Made by a program: the position numbers and the translations under genes. DNA of 64,000 nucleotides from an uncultured Colwellia sp. GTDB lineage: Bacteria; Pseudomonadota; Gammaproteobacteria; Enterobacterales; Alteromonadaceae. Shown here in pieces: positions 38,578-48,045 of this stretch. The notes under the pieces were generated by a model, which saw only the letters and a list, made by a program, of their open reading frames with translations, had not been told where the DNA came from and did no database searches. The stretch covers positions 124,001 through 188,000 of the forward strand of contig CAJXQM010000001.1 in the NCBI GenBank assembly GCA_913058145.1, in the 5' to 3' direction. Position 1 is the stretch's first letter. Each line of letters starts with the position of its first letter.

Positions 38578-39840
38578 ATGGCTGGTACCCCGATTCAAGC
38601 AAATGTAAGTACGTTTTCGTTAAACGCTGAAAACAAAAATTATACCTTTGCACTTACATCATTGACATCACTCTTTTTTATGTGGGGATTCATTACCTGC
38701 TTAAATGATATTTTAATTCCTCATTTGAAAGGTATTTTTAATTTATCTTATAGCCAAGCAATGCTGGTACAGTTTTGTTTTTTTGGTGCCTATTTTATTG
38801 TTTCTATTCCTGCGGGAAAAATAGTTAAAAAATTAGGTTTTCAAAAAGGAATCGTATTAGGCTTAATTGTTGCCGCATTGGGTTGTTTTGCTTTTTATCC
38901 CGCAGCATCAATGCACAGCTATCCTGTTTTTCTAATGGCGCTGTTTATATTGGCCAGTGGTATTACGGTATTACAAGTGTCTGCTAACCCTTACGTTAGT
39001 ATTTTAGGAAATGCTAAAACAGCTTCTTCTCGCTTAAACATGACACAAGCATTTAATTCACTTGGAACAACTGTTGCACCATTTTTTGGTGCTTATTTGA
39101 TCTTAGATCAAGTCACAGAATCGATGTCAGCCACTCAACAAGCTGAGTCTGTTCAAATACCGTATGTATTACTCGCTGGTTTATTGTTATTACTTGCTGC
39201 TATTTTTTCTTATATAAAACTACCTGTTGTTGAGCATAGAAAAGAGTCAACTGATATAAAACAGATAAATGGTAGTGCTTGGCAATATCGTCATTTAGTT
39301 TTAGGTGCCATTGGTATTTTTGTCTATGTTGGCGCAGAAGTTTCTATTGGTAGTTTTTTGGTTAGTTTTTTCAATGATCCCAACATTGCTGGTCTAGAAG
39401 AATCTCAAGCCGCAAAATATATTGCCTATTATTGGGGCGGAGCGATGGTAGGTCGATTCATTGGTGCTGCTGTTATGCAAAAATTAGCAGCGGGTAAGGT
39501 ATTAGCTTTTAGCGCTGGTCTTGCAATAGTCTTGATTGTTATTACTATCTTTGCATCGGGACAATTGGCTATGTGGTCAATTTTGTTAGTAGGCTTATTC
39601 AATTCAATTATGTTCCCTACCATTTTTAGCTTGGCTATTAATGGATTAGGTCAGCATACTAGCCAAGGCTCAGGTATTTTATGTTTAGCGATTGTTGGTG
39701 GTGCTATTTTACCACTTATCCAAGGTGTTTTAGCCGACAGTATTGGTCTACAAAACTCATTTTTCTTACCCATCATTTGCTATGTATTCATTGCTTATTA
39801 TGGCTTGTCAGGTAGTAAACCTGTATCAGTAAAGGTATAA
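38578..39840 (+). CDS. sugar/H+ symporter, GluP/FucP type (MFS)
   Basis: Inner-membrane major facilitator of 420 residues and 12 hydrophobic segments. The N-terminal [21 protein letters not shown] and the [23 protein letters not shown] loop are typical of the glucose/galactose (GluP) and fucose (FucP) permeases. [13 protein letters not shown] and [15 protein letters not shown] are also signature segments. AGGAGAAAAAT gives a strong ribosome site. The GH3 gene starts eight bases after the stop, so glucose released by the glucanase is the likely substrate. Two operators lie upstream. Confidence 0.92.
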   Translation: MAGTPIQANVSTFSLNAENKNYTFALTSLTSLFFMWGFITCLNDILIPHLKGIFNLSYSQAMLVQFCFFGAYFIVSIPAGKIVKKLGFQKGIVLGLIVAALGCFAFYPAASMHSYPVFLMALFILASGITVLQVSANPYVSILGNAKTASSRLNMTQAFNSLGTTVAPFFGAYLILDQVTESMSATQQAESVQIPYVLLAGLLLLLAAIFSYIKLPVVEHRKESTDIKQINGSAWQYRHLVLGAIGIFVYVGAEVSIGSFLVSFFNDPNIAGLEESQAAKYIAYYWGGAMVGRFIGAAVMQKLAAGKVLAFSAGLAIVLIVITIFASGQLAMWSILLVGLFNSIMFPTIFSLAINGLGQHTSQGSGILCLAIVGGAILPLIQGVLADSIGLQNSFFLPIICYVFIAYYGLSGSKPVSVKV

Positions 39841-39848
39841 ATATTGTT

Positions 39849-42443
39849 ATGTCTATTCAAATAAATTCAATTAAAAGCGTTGCTAAACCCTTTATGGGGA
39901 TTGCTGTTGCCATGTCACTTTTTGCTTGTACTGATAACGCCAACTCTAACTCTAATTCGGATATAGCTCAGGTTGATGTTGCCCCTTATAGCGAAAACAA
40001 TATAACCATTTGGCCGGTACTTGATATTGAAGTTAAAAAAGACAGTAAAGTTGAAACTAAAGTCGCTAAAATTCTAGCGACTATGACGTTAGAGCAGAAA
40101 GTTGCACAGATGATCCAACCTGAAATCCGAGACATTACTGTTGAAGATATGCGTAGATATGGTTTTGGCTCATATTTAAATGGTGGTGGTGCTTTCCCTG
40201 ATAATAATAAACATGCCACACCTGCTGATTGGATAAAATTAGCAGAAAGTCTGTATCAAGCCTCTGTTGATGATTCGATAGATGGTTCCACTATTCCAAC
40301 CATGTGGGGGACGGATGCGGTGCACGGTCATAATAATGTAATTGGGGCGACATTATTTCCCCATAACATTGGTTTAGGGGCGACTAATAACCCTGGTTTA
40401 ATAGAAAAAATAGCAGAGATAACAGCTAAAGAAGTCATGGTAACTGGCATAGATTGGGTGTTTGCACCTACTGTAGCTGTAGTTCGTGATGATCGCTGGG
40501 GAAGAACCTATGAAGGTTACTCTGAAGATCCTGAAATAGTAAAAGCATATTCAGCGGCCATTGTAAAAGGGCTTCAAGGCTCTGTAGATAATGACTTTTT
40601 AGGCGATACTCGTGTTATCAGTACCGTTAAACATTTTATTGGTGATGGTGGTACTGAAGGTGGTGACGATCAAGGAGATAATTTAACCAGTGAGAGTGAT
40701 CTGTATAAACTTCATGCGCAAGGTTATGTTGGTGGTTTAACTGCGGGTGCGCAATCAGTAATGGCGTCATTTAATAGTTGGCATGGTGATAAACTCCATG
40801 GCAATAAATATTTAATGACAGATGTACTGAAAAACCGAATGGGCTTTGACGGGTTTATCGTTGGTGATTGGAATGGACATGGACAAGTTAAAGGTTGTAC
40901 TAATGAAAGCTGTCCACAAGCAATAAATGCTGGCTTAGACATATACATGGTACCAACTGCTGCTTGGAAGCCGCTATATGAAAATACCATTAAACAAGTT
41001 AACAATGGTGAGATTAGCTTATCAAGAATAGATGATGCGGTTAGCCGTATATTAAGAGTAAAAATAAGAGCAGGTTTATTCACTAAACCAAGTCCAGAAA
41101 ATCGTCTCTTATCTGGTAAAACAAACTTAATTGGCTCGGCTGAACATCGGTTAGTCGCTCGTCAAGCTGTACGTCAATCTTTAGTTTTACTTAAAAATAA
41201 CGCTAATTTATTACCCTTATCGCCGAGTGCAAATGTATTAGTTGCAGGAGATGGCGCTGACAATATTGGTAAGCAGTCAGGAGGATGGAGTATTACTTGG
41301 CAAGGTACAGGTAACACTAACGCTGATTTTCCGGGTGGTACTTCGATTTATGACGGTATAGAGCAAGTTGTTAATGCTGCTGGCGGTAAAGTACAATTAA
41401 GCCCTATAGGTGAGTTCACTGAAAAGCCAGATGTTGCTATTGTTGTTTTTGGTGAAGAGCCTTATGCCGAGGGTAATGGCGACTTAGATAACCTTGAGTA
41501 TCAACGCGGTAATAAAACCTATTTAGCTTTACTCAAACGCTTAAAAGCACAAGGGATACCTGTTGTTTCTGTTTTTATTAGTGGACGTCCACTGTGGGTA
41601 AATGCTGAACTTAATTCGTCTGATGCTTTTGTTGCCGCATGGTTGCCAGGTTCAGAAGGTAACGGCATAGCTGATGTTTTATTTAGTCAAACCGATGGTA
41701 GTGTAAATCATGACTTTGTTGGCAAACTTTCTTATTCATGGCCTGCACACTCAGACCAAACTACCGTTAATAGATTTGATGAAGATTATACACCACTATT
41801 ACCATATGGTTTTGGTTTAGCCTATCAGCAGCAAGATAATAAAAAAATGATCCTATTGTCTGATCAGTTAAGTGAAGTCTCTAAAAAATCTTCTGATGAG
41901 TTAGCCACTTTAAAAATATTTGAATTAGCGATTAAGCAGCCATGGAGTGTTGCGTTGCAATCAGGTGAACAGTCGTCTCCTGTTACTTCAAATACGCAGT
42001 CATTAGGGTCTATTACCTTAAGAACTATGGACAAAGTGGTACAAGAAGATGCTAGAACCATAACCTTTGATGGCAGTGAGCTGGCAAGTGTCAATATCTT
42101 TAGTAACTTTCCGGAAGATTTGCGGGCATATATCGAGGCTGACTCGGTATTAAGTTTTAGCGTGCGTTTAGAAACTACACCAGTAGCACCGATTAATTTA
42201 GCTATGAGTTGTGAAGGGGATTGCAAAGGTTCTCTTGATATTACCTCATTATTAATTGACAGGGGTTTAAATGAATGGCACAAGGTAACAATTGATCTAG
42301 CTTGCTTTAAAAAAGCGGGAACTGATTTTTCTAAAGTGATGTCACCATTTAATTTGTCTACTGCAGGGGAAGTATCGTTAAGTTTTGCAGATATAAATTT
42401 AATGCCACAAAGTACTGAACAAGCGATAATGAGCTGTGATTAA
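39849..42443 (+). CDS. GH3 exo-beta-glucanase/beta-glucosidase lipoprotein
   Basis: A glycoside hydrolase family 3 enzyme of 864 residues. A signal ends in a lipobox-like MSLFAC (Cys at about residue 27), so it is probably a lipoprotein. The GH3 N-domain covers about 60-410, with the catalytic nucleophile D340 in VGDWNGHG and KHFIGDGGTEGG. The C-domain follows (about 440-660). A further region of about 190 residues at the C-terminus resembles the extra sugar-binding-like domain of exo-1,3/1,4-beta-glucanases such as Pseudoalteromonas ExoP. It should release glucose from the non-reducing end of beta-glucan chains. It is in an operon with the symporter and GH16. Confidence 0.93.
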   Translation: MSIQINSIKSVAKPFMGIAVAMSLFACTDNANSNSNSDIAQVDVAPYSENNITIWPVLDIEVKKDSKVETKVAKILATMTLEQKVAQMIQPEIRDITVEDMRRYGFGSYLNGGGAFPDNNKHATPADWIKLAESLYQASVDDSIDGSTIPTMWGTDAVHGHNNVIGATLFPHNIGLGATNNPGLIEKIAEITAKEVMVTGIDWVFAPTVAVVRDDRWGRTYEGYSEDPEIVKAYSAAIVKGLQGSVDNDFLGDTRVISTVKHFIGDGGTEGGDDQGDNLTSESDLYKLHAQGYVGGLTAGAQSVMASFNSWHGDKLHGNKYLMTDVLKNRMGFDGFIVGDWNGHGQVKGCTNESCPQAINAGLDIYMVPTAAWKPLYENTIKQVNNGEISLSRIDDAVSRILRVKIRAGLFTKPSPENRLLSGKTNLIGSAEHRLVARQAVRQSLVLLKNNANLLPLSPSANVLVAGDGADNIGKQSGGWSITWQGTGNTNADFPGGTSIYDGIEQVVNAAGGKVQLSPIGEFTEKPDVAIVVFGEEPYAEGNGDLDNLEYQRGNKTYLALLKRLKAQGIPVVSVFISGRPLWVNAELNSSDAFVAAWLPGSEGNGIADVLFSQTDGSVNHDFVGKLSYSWPAHSDQTTVNRFDEDYTPLLPYGFGLAYQQQDNKKMILLSDQLSEVSKKSSDELATLKIFELAIKQPWSVALQSGEQSSPVTSNTQSLGSITLRTMDKVVQEDARTITFDGSELASVNIFSNFPEDLRAYIEADSVLSFSVRLETTPVAPINLAMSCEGDCKGSLDITSLLIDRGLNEWHKVTIDLACFKKAGTDFSKVMSPFNLSTAGEVSLSFADINLMPQSTEQAIMSCD

Positions 42444-42463
42444 TTCATTATTCATTAATTAGG

Positions 42464-42489
42464 CCGCCCTATTGTTAACCATAGGGCGG
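42464..42489 (+). other. intercistronic hairpin between GH3 and GH16
   Basis: CCGCCCTAT and ATAGGGCGG form a 9-base perfect stem around an 8-base loop. No T-run follows. It may stabilise the upstream message or reduce read-through into the GH16 gene. Confidence 0.55.
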
Positions 42490-42522
42490 TAGGTTCTTAC
42501 AGATATAATAGAGTTACTTCTT

Positions 42523-43674
42523 ATGTATGATTTTAAATTATGGTTAATCGCTTTTTCAATTTTTTTATCTGGTTGCGGTAGCGAATCTGCCAAAACGACC
42601 GCTAATATGCCAATTTCACCAGCGACAGAAGTTACTCCTGAGGTAGTGACACCTGTACCCGTTGAAGACGCATCCACCAAAATTCCGGATTCAGACCCTG
42701 AAAACCCAATAACTACCTCTTTAGTGAATGAGCAATGGCAGTTAATTTGGCAGGATGACTTTACTGATAATACTATTGATTTAAATAAATGGAGTTTTGA
42801 GGTCAATTGTTTCGGCGGGGGTAATGAAGAGCAGCAATGTTATACCGACCGAGAAGATAATGCTTTTATTGAACAAGGTATCTTGAAAATAGTGGCATTA
42901 AAAGAAAACTTTACCGGCCCTGCGGCACATGACGATGACACTAATTACAATCCTATGAATACCCGCACTCTACCTTATACATCAGCACGGTTACGTAGCA
43001 AAAACAAAGGTGACTGGACTTTTGGACGCTTTGAAATTAGCGCTAAATTACCGCAAGGACAAGGCACCTGGCCAGCCATTTGGATGCTGCCGACTGACTG
43101 GGCTTATGGTGGATGGGCTGGCTCGGGTGAAATAGATATTATGGAGGCGGTGAACTTAAAAACACAATCAGATGAAGTGGGTGCTAGCTTAGGGCAAGAA
43201 GAGTCACGTATACATGGCACGCTTCATTATGGGCGTGCTTGGCCTGAGAATGTTTATTCAGGTAAAGGATTTAACTTACCTGATGGTGTCAACCCTGCCG
43301 ATGGTTTCCACGAATACGCCATTGAATGGCAAGCAGGCGAAATCCGTTGGTATGTTGATGATATTCATTTTGCTACCCAGCGTGATACCGGCTGGTATAG
43401 CCAATATATGAATGATGAGGGCTTATTGATAGACGGTGAGGGTGGTGCACCTTTTGATCAAAAATTTCATTTATTATTAAATCTTGCGGTTGGGGGGAAT
43501 TGGCCTGCAACGGTTAACGACAAAGGCATTGATGATAGCGTGTTTCCACAATCATTAGAAATAGATTATGTCAGAGTGTATGAATGCTCGGTGTCACCAC
43601 TTACCGGTGCTGGATGTGAAACAATGGGCGATGAAGCAACATTTGTTGAAGGTAAGCAAACACCTGTATTGTAA
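42523..43674 (+). CDS. GH16 endo-beta-1,3-glucanase (laminarinase-type) lipoprotein
   Basis: A 383-residue secreted enzyme. The signal peptide ends in the lipobox LSGC (Cys at about 19), then a Thr/Pro/Glu-rich linker leads to a GH16 domain (about 70-355). The catalytic motif EIDIME spans E203, D205 and E208, with E203 as nucleophile and E208 as acid/base. Residues typical of laminarinases follow (GTLHYG, FHEYAIEWQAGEIRWYVD). It should cut internal beta-1,3 (or mixed-link) glucan bonds at the cell surface. It is the last gene of the symporter-GH3-GH16 unit. Confidence 0.93.
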   Translation: MYDFKLWLIAFSIFLSGCGSESAKTTANMPISPATEVTPEVVTPVPVEDASTKIPDSDPENPITTSLVNEQWQLIWQDDFTDNTIDLNKWSFEVNCFGGGNEEQQCYTDREDNAFIEQGILKIVALKENFTGPAAHDDDTNYNPMNTRTLPYTSARLRSKNKGDWTFGRFEISAKLPQGQGTWPAIWMLPTDWAYGGWAGSGEIDIMEAVNLKTQSDEVGASLGQEESRIHGTLHYGRAWPENVYSGKGFNLPDGVNPADGFHEYAIEWQAGEIRWYVDDIHFATQRDTGWYSQYMNDEGLLIDGEGGAPFDQKFHLLLNLAVGGNWPATVNDKGIDDSVFPQSLEIDYVRVYECSVSPLTGAGCETMGDEATFVEGKQTPVL

Positions 43675-43736
43675 GCCTATTGAAGAAGCGCTTGAGCAAA
43701 ATCACTTCATTATAAATAATGATAATAGGCATTTTT
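43675..43736 (+). terminator. probable terminator after GH16
   Basis: GCCTATT, immediately after the stop, pairs with AATAGGC at 43724-43730, and ATTTTT follows. The loop is long (42 bases), so this is a modest candidate. Confidence 0.4.
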
Positions 43737-43820
43737 GCATTAGTAGGCTATTCGACAATTGTACCGGCTAATAAGTTTGAGTAAAAAAATACTAATATTA
43801 TGACTATCGTTTGCACGTTA

Positions 43821-44537
43821 TTAGGTAAACTCGATAAAAATATTTGCCGTGAGCCTTCCTGTACGTGGATTTGGATCAATATCTTTCGCTGGAGAGATAA
43901 TGCTCGAATGAAGCAATTGGCCGGGGTAAATTACTAATCGATTAGGTCTATATTCAATTTGTTCATATAACTCAAAGTGCTCATTTGTACGAGTACAGTA
44001 CTCTTGAGGAGACTCACCATTATTATCAATAAAGCGCTGAGCAGAAGCTAAATAGAATTCCACATTATGATCTTCAATTTTGTCTAACCCGGTAGGTTTG
44101 TGGCGAAATAAACCAGTGTTGCCGTGATTATCGTTATTTAGGTAATGTAAAACAGCAAAATAAAATGGTCGACTGGTGTCAAAATGTGGCATCCGTTGTA
44201 GTAGTTGTAATTCTGTTTCAGCTTTAGTTATTAACGAATAATAAGTTTCTTGAGGTTTTAATTGTAAATATTGAGGGATTTTGTAAATACGACAAATGTC
44301 TTGATAAATAGCTTGAAGTACCTTAATTACATAATTTCTAGGTAAGAAGGCTCTTATTCCGGGGTAATATGTATTACTAACCACTTTGAATTCAGCATCA
44401 TTGCAGGCATTATTGATAATATCATCGGTGTTAACAAGAAAGTCATCAATAATGATTACCGGTGTTTCATTAACGCCTACCGTTATTACCTGTAGTGAGA
44501 GGTCACTGTTTATGTTAATGTCTGTTTCTTGCATCAT
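43821..44537 (-). CDS. DUF6445-like protein (2OG-oxygenase-type fold)
   Basis: A 238-residue cytoplasmic protein. It has a His-x-Asp pair in RMPHFDTSRPFYFAVLHYL and a later His in RLVIYPGQLLHSSII, followed by an Arg (GRLTANIF). This spacing is that of the iron and 2-oxoglutarate sites of prolyl-hydroxylase-like enzymes. It resembles the DUF6445 proteins found beside tryptophan-halogenase-like genes; that family name is from memory. It follows halogenase 1 by 80 bases and is the last gene of the five-gene minus-strand set. The substrate is unknown. Confidence 0.7.
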   Translation of the reverse strand: MMQETDININSDLSLQVITVGVNETPVIIIDDFLVNTDDIINNACNDAEFKVVSNTYYPGIRAFLPRNYVIKVLQAIYQDICRIYKIPQYLQLKPQETYYSLITKAETELQLLQRMPHFDTSRPFYFAVLHYLNNDNHGNTGLFRHKPTGLDKIEDHNVEFYLASAQRFIDNNGESPQEYCTRTNEHFELYEQIEYRPNRLVIYPGQLLHSSIISPAKDIDPNPRTGRLTANIFIEFT

Positions 44538-44617
44538 TCATGTCATTAAATAGCTTAAAAAATGAGGAGGGTATTAGACCCTCCAGCAATAGTCGAATAT
44601 TAGTGCGTGTAAATAAA

Positions 44618-46114
44618 TTATACTATCGATGATTTACAATAATGTTGTATAAAATCATTATGATCTGGCCAGTTATCAACTTTATTTTTTACACCTGACT
44701 TTATATTATTTAAAAAAGTGACTAGCTCTTCATCTTCCATTAAATCAACAATAGGGTGATATTGATTAGGCATTAAGCCTTGTCCAAGCATAACTTGAAC
44801 CCAAGAAGCCTCACCGAATAACTCTTCTGCTTTTTTAAATACCTGGCCACTTTCTTTAAACAACGACATGCGATGTTTTAAGGTATCAGGGACATCCATA
44901 TTTTTACAATAACGCCAAAATGGTGTATCTGTCCTGTCAGTTAGATGATAGTGAAGAATAATAAAATCTTTAATGTTGTCTACTTCTGCTCTTGTTTGTG
45001 TATTAAATTCATCTACGTCAGCTTGCTTAATACCTTGAGAAGGAAACATAAGCATTAGTCGAACAATTGCCTTTTGAAATAAATGTATGCCGGTTGACTC
45101 TAGTGGTTCAATAAAGCCTGAAGATAAACCAATAGCTACACAGTTTTTATTCCAATGTTTCCTGCGTGTGCCTGTTTTATATTTGATAACACGCGGTTCA
45201 TTTAACAATTCACCTTCGACATTCTCTAAGAGAGTCTGTTTGGCTTCTTCATCAGTCATATATTTACTACAAAAAACCAGGCCATTACCGGTTCTACTTT
45301 GAAGCGGTATTCGCCATTGCCAACCAGCATCCCGAGCAATAGAACGAGTATAAGGTATTGGCTTGCCGACTGTTTTCGTTTGAACCGCGATAGCACTGTC
45401 ACAAGGTAATATATGGCTCCAATCTTCAAAACCTGTGTGTAGGGCATCTTCGATTAACAGCCCTTTAAAGCCTGTACAGTCTATAAAGAGATCTCCCTCA
45501 ACTATTTCACCTGATGCTAAAGTAATTGAGTCTATATAACCCGATTTATCGTTGAGGTTAACCTGAGATATTTTACCTTCTATACGTTTTGTGCCATATT
45601 TTTCGGCAATATTTCTTAAAAACTTTGCATAAAGGCCAGCATCAAGATGATAAGCATGGTTTAAATCTTGACTTGCTAAAGCTGCGTACTTACCTTTTCT
45701 TGCGCCCAAGTGTTCAGCAACATAATCACCGATATCAGAAGAAAAACCTTTCTTCATGCCTTTTAACCAAAAATGTTGAAAGCCAGCAGCCCAACAACTT
45801 TGGCCTAAGAAACCAAAGGAATGCATATAATCTTTATTGACATCTCGCCAATTTTCAAAAGATATTCCTAGTTTAAAGGTTGCATTGGTTGCCGCCATAA
45901 ACTCTTGCTCATTAATGCCTAGTAATTGATGAAAAATATGTAATGTTGGAATAGTCGCTTCGCCAACACCTACGGTAGGGATTTCGTCTGATTCCACTAA
46001 AACGACCTCGACAAGTTTACCGAGCACTTTAGAGAGCGCTGACGCCGTCATCCAACCAGCAGTACCACCACCGGCAACAACAACTTTTTTGATTGCTTTG
46101 TTATGTTCTTTCAA
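44618..46114 (-). CDS. flavin-dependent halogenase family protein (1)
   Basis: A 498-residue FAD enzyme of the tryptophan-halogenase family. The FAD loop is AGGGTAGW (14-21), the catalytic Lys is K81 in FKLGISFENW, the halogenase signature WxWxIP is present as WQWRIP (W265-P270), and the catalytic Glu is E339 in EPLESTG, where the S-T-G residues form the halide site in characterised enzymes. All key residues are thus intact. Such enzymes need reduced FAD from a partner reductase, which is not seen here. It lies in an operon-like set with cupin-8, SapC and a second halogenase, within a glucan locus. The natural substrate is unknown. Confidence 0.88.
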   Translation of the reverse strand: MKEHNKAIKKVVVAGGGTAGWMTASALSKVLGKLVEVVLVESDEIPTVGVGEATIPTLHIFHQLLGINEQEFMAATNATFKLGISFENWRDVNKDYMHSFGFLGQSCWAAGFQHFWLKGMKKGFSSDIGDYVAEHLGARKGKYAALASQDLNHAYHLDAGLYAKFLRNIAEKYGTKRIEGKISQVNLNDKSGYIDSITLASGEIVEGDLFIDCTGFKGLLIEDALHTGFEDWSHILPCDSAIAVQTKTVGKPIPYTRSIARDAGWQWRIPLQSRTGNGLVFCSKYMTDEEAKQTLLENVEGELLNEPRVIKYKTGTRRKHWNKNCVAIGLSSGFIEPLESTGIHLFQKAIVRLMLMFPSQGIKQADVDEFNTQTRAEVDNIKDFIILHYHLTDRTDTPFWRYCKNMDVPDTLKHRMSLFKESGQVFKKAEELFGEASWVQVMLGQGLMPNQYHPIVDLMEDEELVTFLNNIKSGVKNKVDNWPDHNDFIQHYCKSSIV

Positions 46115-46172
46115 AATAAAACCTTATTAATTAACGTTAACATTTGTCAGGTGAACTATTCTACTTGAGGCA

Positions 46173-47189
46173 CTATCGTTTTAATTTATTTAATAAATCG
46201 GCACGGATTTGTTTTGCTAATAACTCATCAAGGGGTTTTGATAACCTTCCTTGTACCGCTTTAGGGATATGTAAAAAATCTTCTTGATCATGATCAAAAA
46301 TATAATAATTAAATTGTGCTTGCCATGCTTTTCTTTGTGCTAGTGGCAAATCTTTCAAACTTAGCATTGCCAACATTAATGCATTATTAGGACGGCCCAT
46401 AAAGGCTGGGCTATCGCGCCACCAATGCGTAACGAGTACGTTAAATGCCGCTAAGCTTTGTACATGATGCCACCACATACTCGGTAAGAATAGCGCATCT
46501 CCAGCTTCTAATTCGGCAACTTGTGCCGATGCGAGCGCTTGTTTAAATTTGGGATATTTAACAAAATCAGGTTCATCAAAATCCACTAGACTAATTTCTT
46601 GCCCACCTGGAGAAAATTCCATAGGTCCGACGTACAAGTTTTCAAGCTGTTCAGGTGGAAATAGCGTGAATTTACGGCGTCCGACAACACAACAAGCTAA
46701 ATTATTAGGGAAGTCGAAATGTGCCGCTATTTTACTTTGGTTACCAATCCAAATACTTGTTAATGGCTTTAAGTGGTCTATCGAGGCATTATTTTCTTCA
46801 TTATAACCGGGTAACCAATTGTTAATTTCTGTCGAGCCAACATACATTGTCGGAGGTGTTGGATCATCGATATGCTCAAGTAGCTTATCAAATACTTGAT
46901 TTAGATTTGCTTTTGAACGTTGAAAATTAAAACCGCTGATATCTTTATTATAAAAAACACGACCGTTGATTTCAGGTTCACCATAGTAGGCTGTTACTGG
47001 GGTATTGGTATAAAATTTCCTTAGGTAATCAGTGGCCGATTTTGGTGATTTTTTGCCAGCGATTACAGCAGGCCAATTAGTACCAAAATTTTTTAAAATT
47101 ATCGGCTCAGAAGAAGATAAAACAAATTCAGGAATATCACCTGGCAGGCAATTGTAAATTTCTTTTACTTTATGGTTAATCGTTAACAC
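46173..47189 (-). CDS. cupin-8/JmjC-like iron oxygenase
   Basis: A 338-residue protein with the cupin_8 (JmjC-like) fold. Metal ligands are likely H157 and D159 in AAHFDFPNN and H241 or H242 in PSMWWHHVQSL. GRRKFTLFPPEQLENLYVGP between them is typical of the FIH/JMJD5-related bacterial group. Such proteins hydroxylate peptides or small molecules with Fe(II) and 2-oxoglutarate. It lies 58 bases before halogenase 1 and 48 bases after the SapC-like gene, so it is probably in the same operon. Confidence 0.85.
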   Translation of the reverse strand: MLTINHKVKEIYNCLPGDIPEFVLSSSEPIILKNFGTNWPAVIAGKKSPKSATDYLRKFYTNTPVTAYYGEPEINGRVFYNKDISGFNFQRSKANLNQVFDKLLEHIDDPTPPTMYVGSTEINNWLPGYNEENNASIDHLKPLTSIWIGNQSKIAAHFDFPNNLACCVVGRRKFTLFPPEQLENLYVGPMEFSPGGQEISLVDFDEPDFVKYPKFKQALASAQVAELEAGDALFLPSMWWHHVQSLAAFNVLVTHWWRDSPAFMGRPNNALMLAMLSLKDLPLAQRKAWQAQFNYYIFDHDQEDFLHIPKAVQGRLSKPLDELLAKQIRADLLNKLKR

Positions 47190-47237
47190 TGAATATACCT
47201 ATTTAGCTAAGTAATTATCTTTTTACAAGCTTAATGT

Positions 47238-47966
47238 TTATAAGCCAAGTTGTTCATTTTTTTTATTCATTAATGTTCGAATATTTGATTGTGAGGCAAT
47301 AGTCATATAAATGGCTTGTAAATATCCCTTGTCATGCAATAAGGTCAATGTATCGCTTGATAGCTCTTTTAGTTTATCTTCATTAATTGTATAAAAACCA
47401 ACCATTTGGTTTTTGCTTTCATCGTTTAATGTTACATCTAAAGTAAAAGATTCTAATAATTCATGTTCAATCAGCATATCAATGAATAATTTACTATCAA
47501 TAAGCCCATGATGTAATGTTTCTAGCATATCTGCAGCGTTATCTAGATAAGGTGTATTCCCACCAAACTCTAAAAATAGTGCCTCTCCTTTCTCTTTGTT
47601 AACTCTAGGATGTTCAAGGTCAATATGTAAAACTCTTTGTTCTTGATCTGTCCCATCTTCAACAACTTTCTGCACGCCAATTAAGAAAGGTTGTCTGGTG
47701 ATGCTTAATGGGATATAGGCTGCATCCCATTGATTATTTGATAAAAATAAGTTTTCATTATCTTGAAAACCAAATAGCGCAACAGAAAAAAACTGACCAG
47801 TACCTTGGTCTTTGTTAAAAAATATAGGGTAATAGGCTTGAACACTTCTAAATTCAGTAGGGAAGGTGAGTGTGAACCATACATTGTCACCGTATTCTTC
47901 AGAACGTTCGGTAATGACTTTTAAATTTTGATGGTCGCTACTATTTATAGATACATGGTTTGCCAT
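47238..47966 (-). CDS. SapC-family protein
   Basis: A 242-residue protein of the PF07277 SapC family (the name is historical and unrelated to the SapC permease). It has no signal peptide. The segment QAYYPIFFNKDQGTGQFFSVALFGFQDNENLFL (residues 44-76; shown in parts as YYPIFF and ALFGFQDNENLF) and AAYIPLSITRQPFLIG are the family core. Its biochemical role is unknown. In many proteobacteria SapC genes sit next to TonB receptors, halogenases and cupin-8 genes, exactly as here. Confidence 0.82.
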   Translation of the reverse strand: MANHVSINSSDHQNLKVITERSEEYGDNVWFTLTFPTEFRSVQAYYPIFFNKDQGTGQFFSVALFGFQDNENLFLSNNQWDAAYIPLSITRQPFLIGVQKVVEDGTDQEQRVLHIDLEHPRVNKEKGEALFLEFGGNTPYLDNAADMLETLHHGLIDSKLFIDMLIEHELLESFTLDVTLNDESKNQMVGFYTINEDKLKELSSDTLTLLHDKGYLQAIYMTIASQSNIRTLMNKKNEQLGL

Positions 47967-48045
47967 ATTGATTCCAAATTATGTTATGTGTTTATGTGCT
48001 TTTTTATTAATGCTATTTTAACTATTAGTTAAAATATTTTTATGG

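Noticed and set aside
42459-42806. 115-codon minus-strand frame over the GH16 5' end
   Set aside because: Antisense to a clear lipoprotein signal and linker; no ribosome site or recognisable domain.
43685-43698. AAGCGCTT core after the GH16 gene
   Set aside because: The outer positions do not fit the operator pattern, and it lies in a likely terminator loop, not a promoter.
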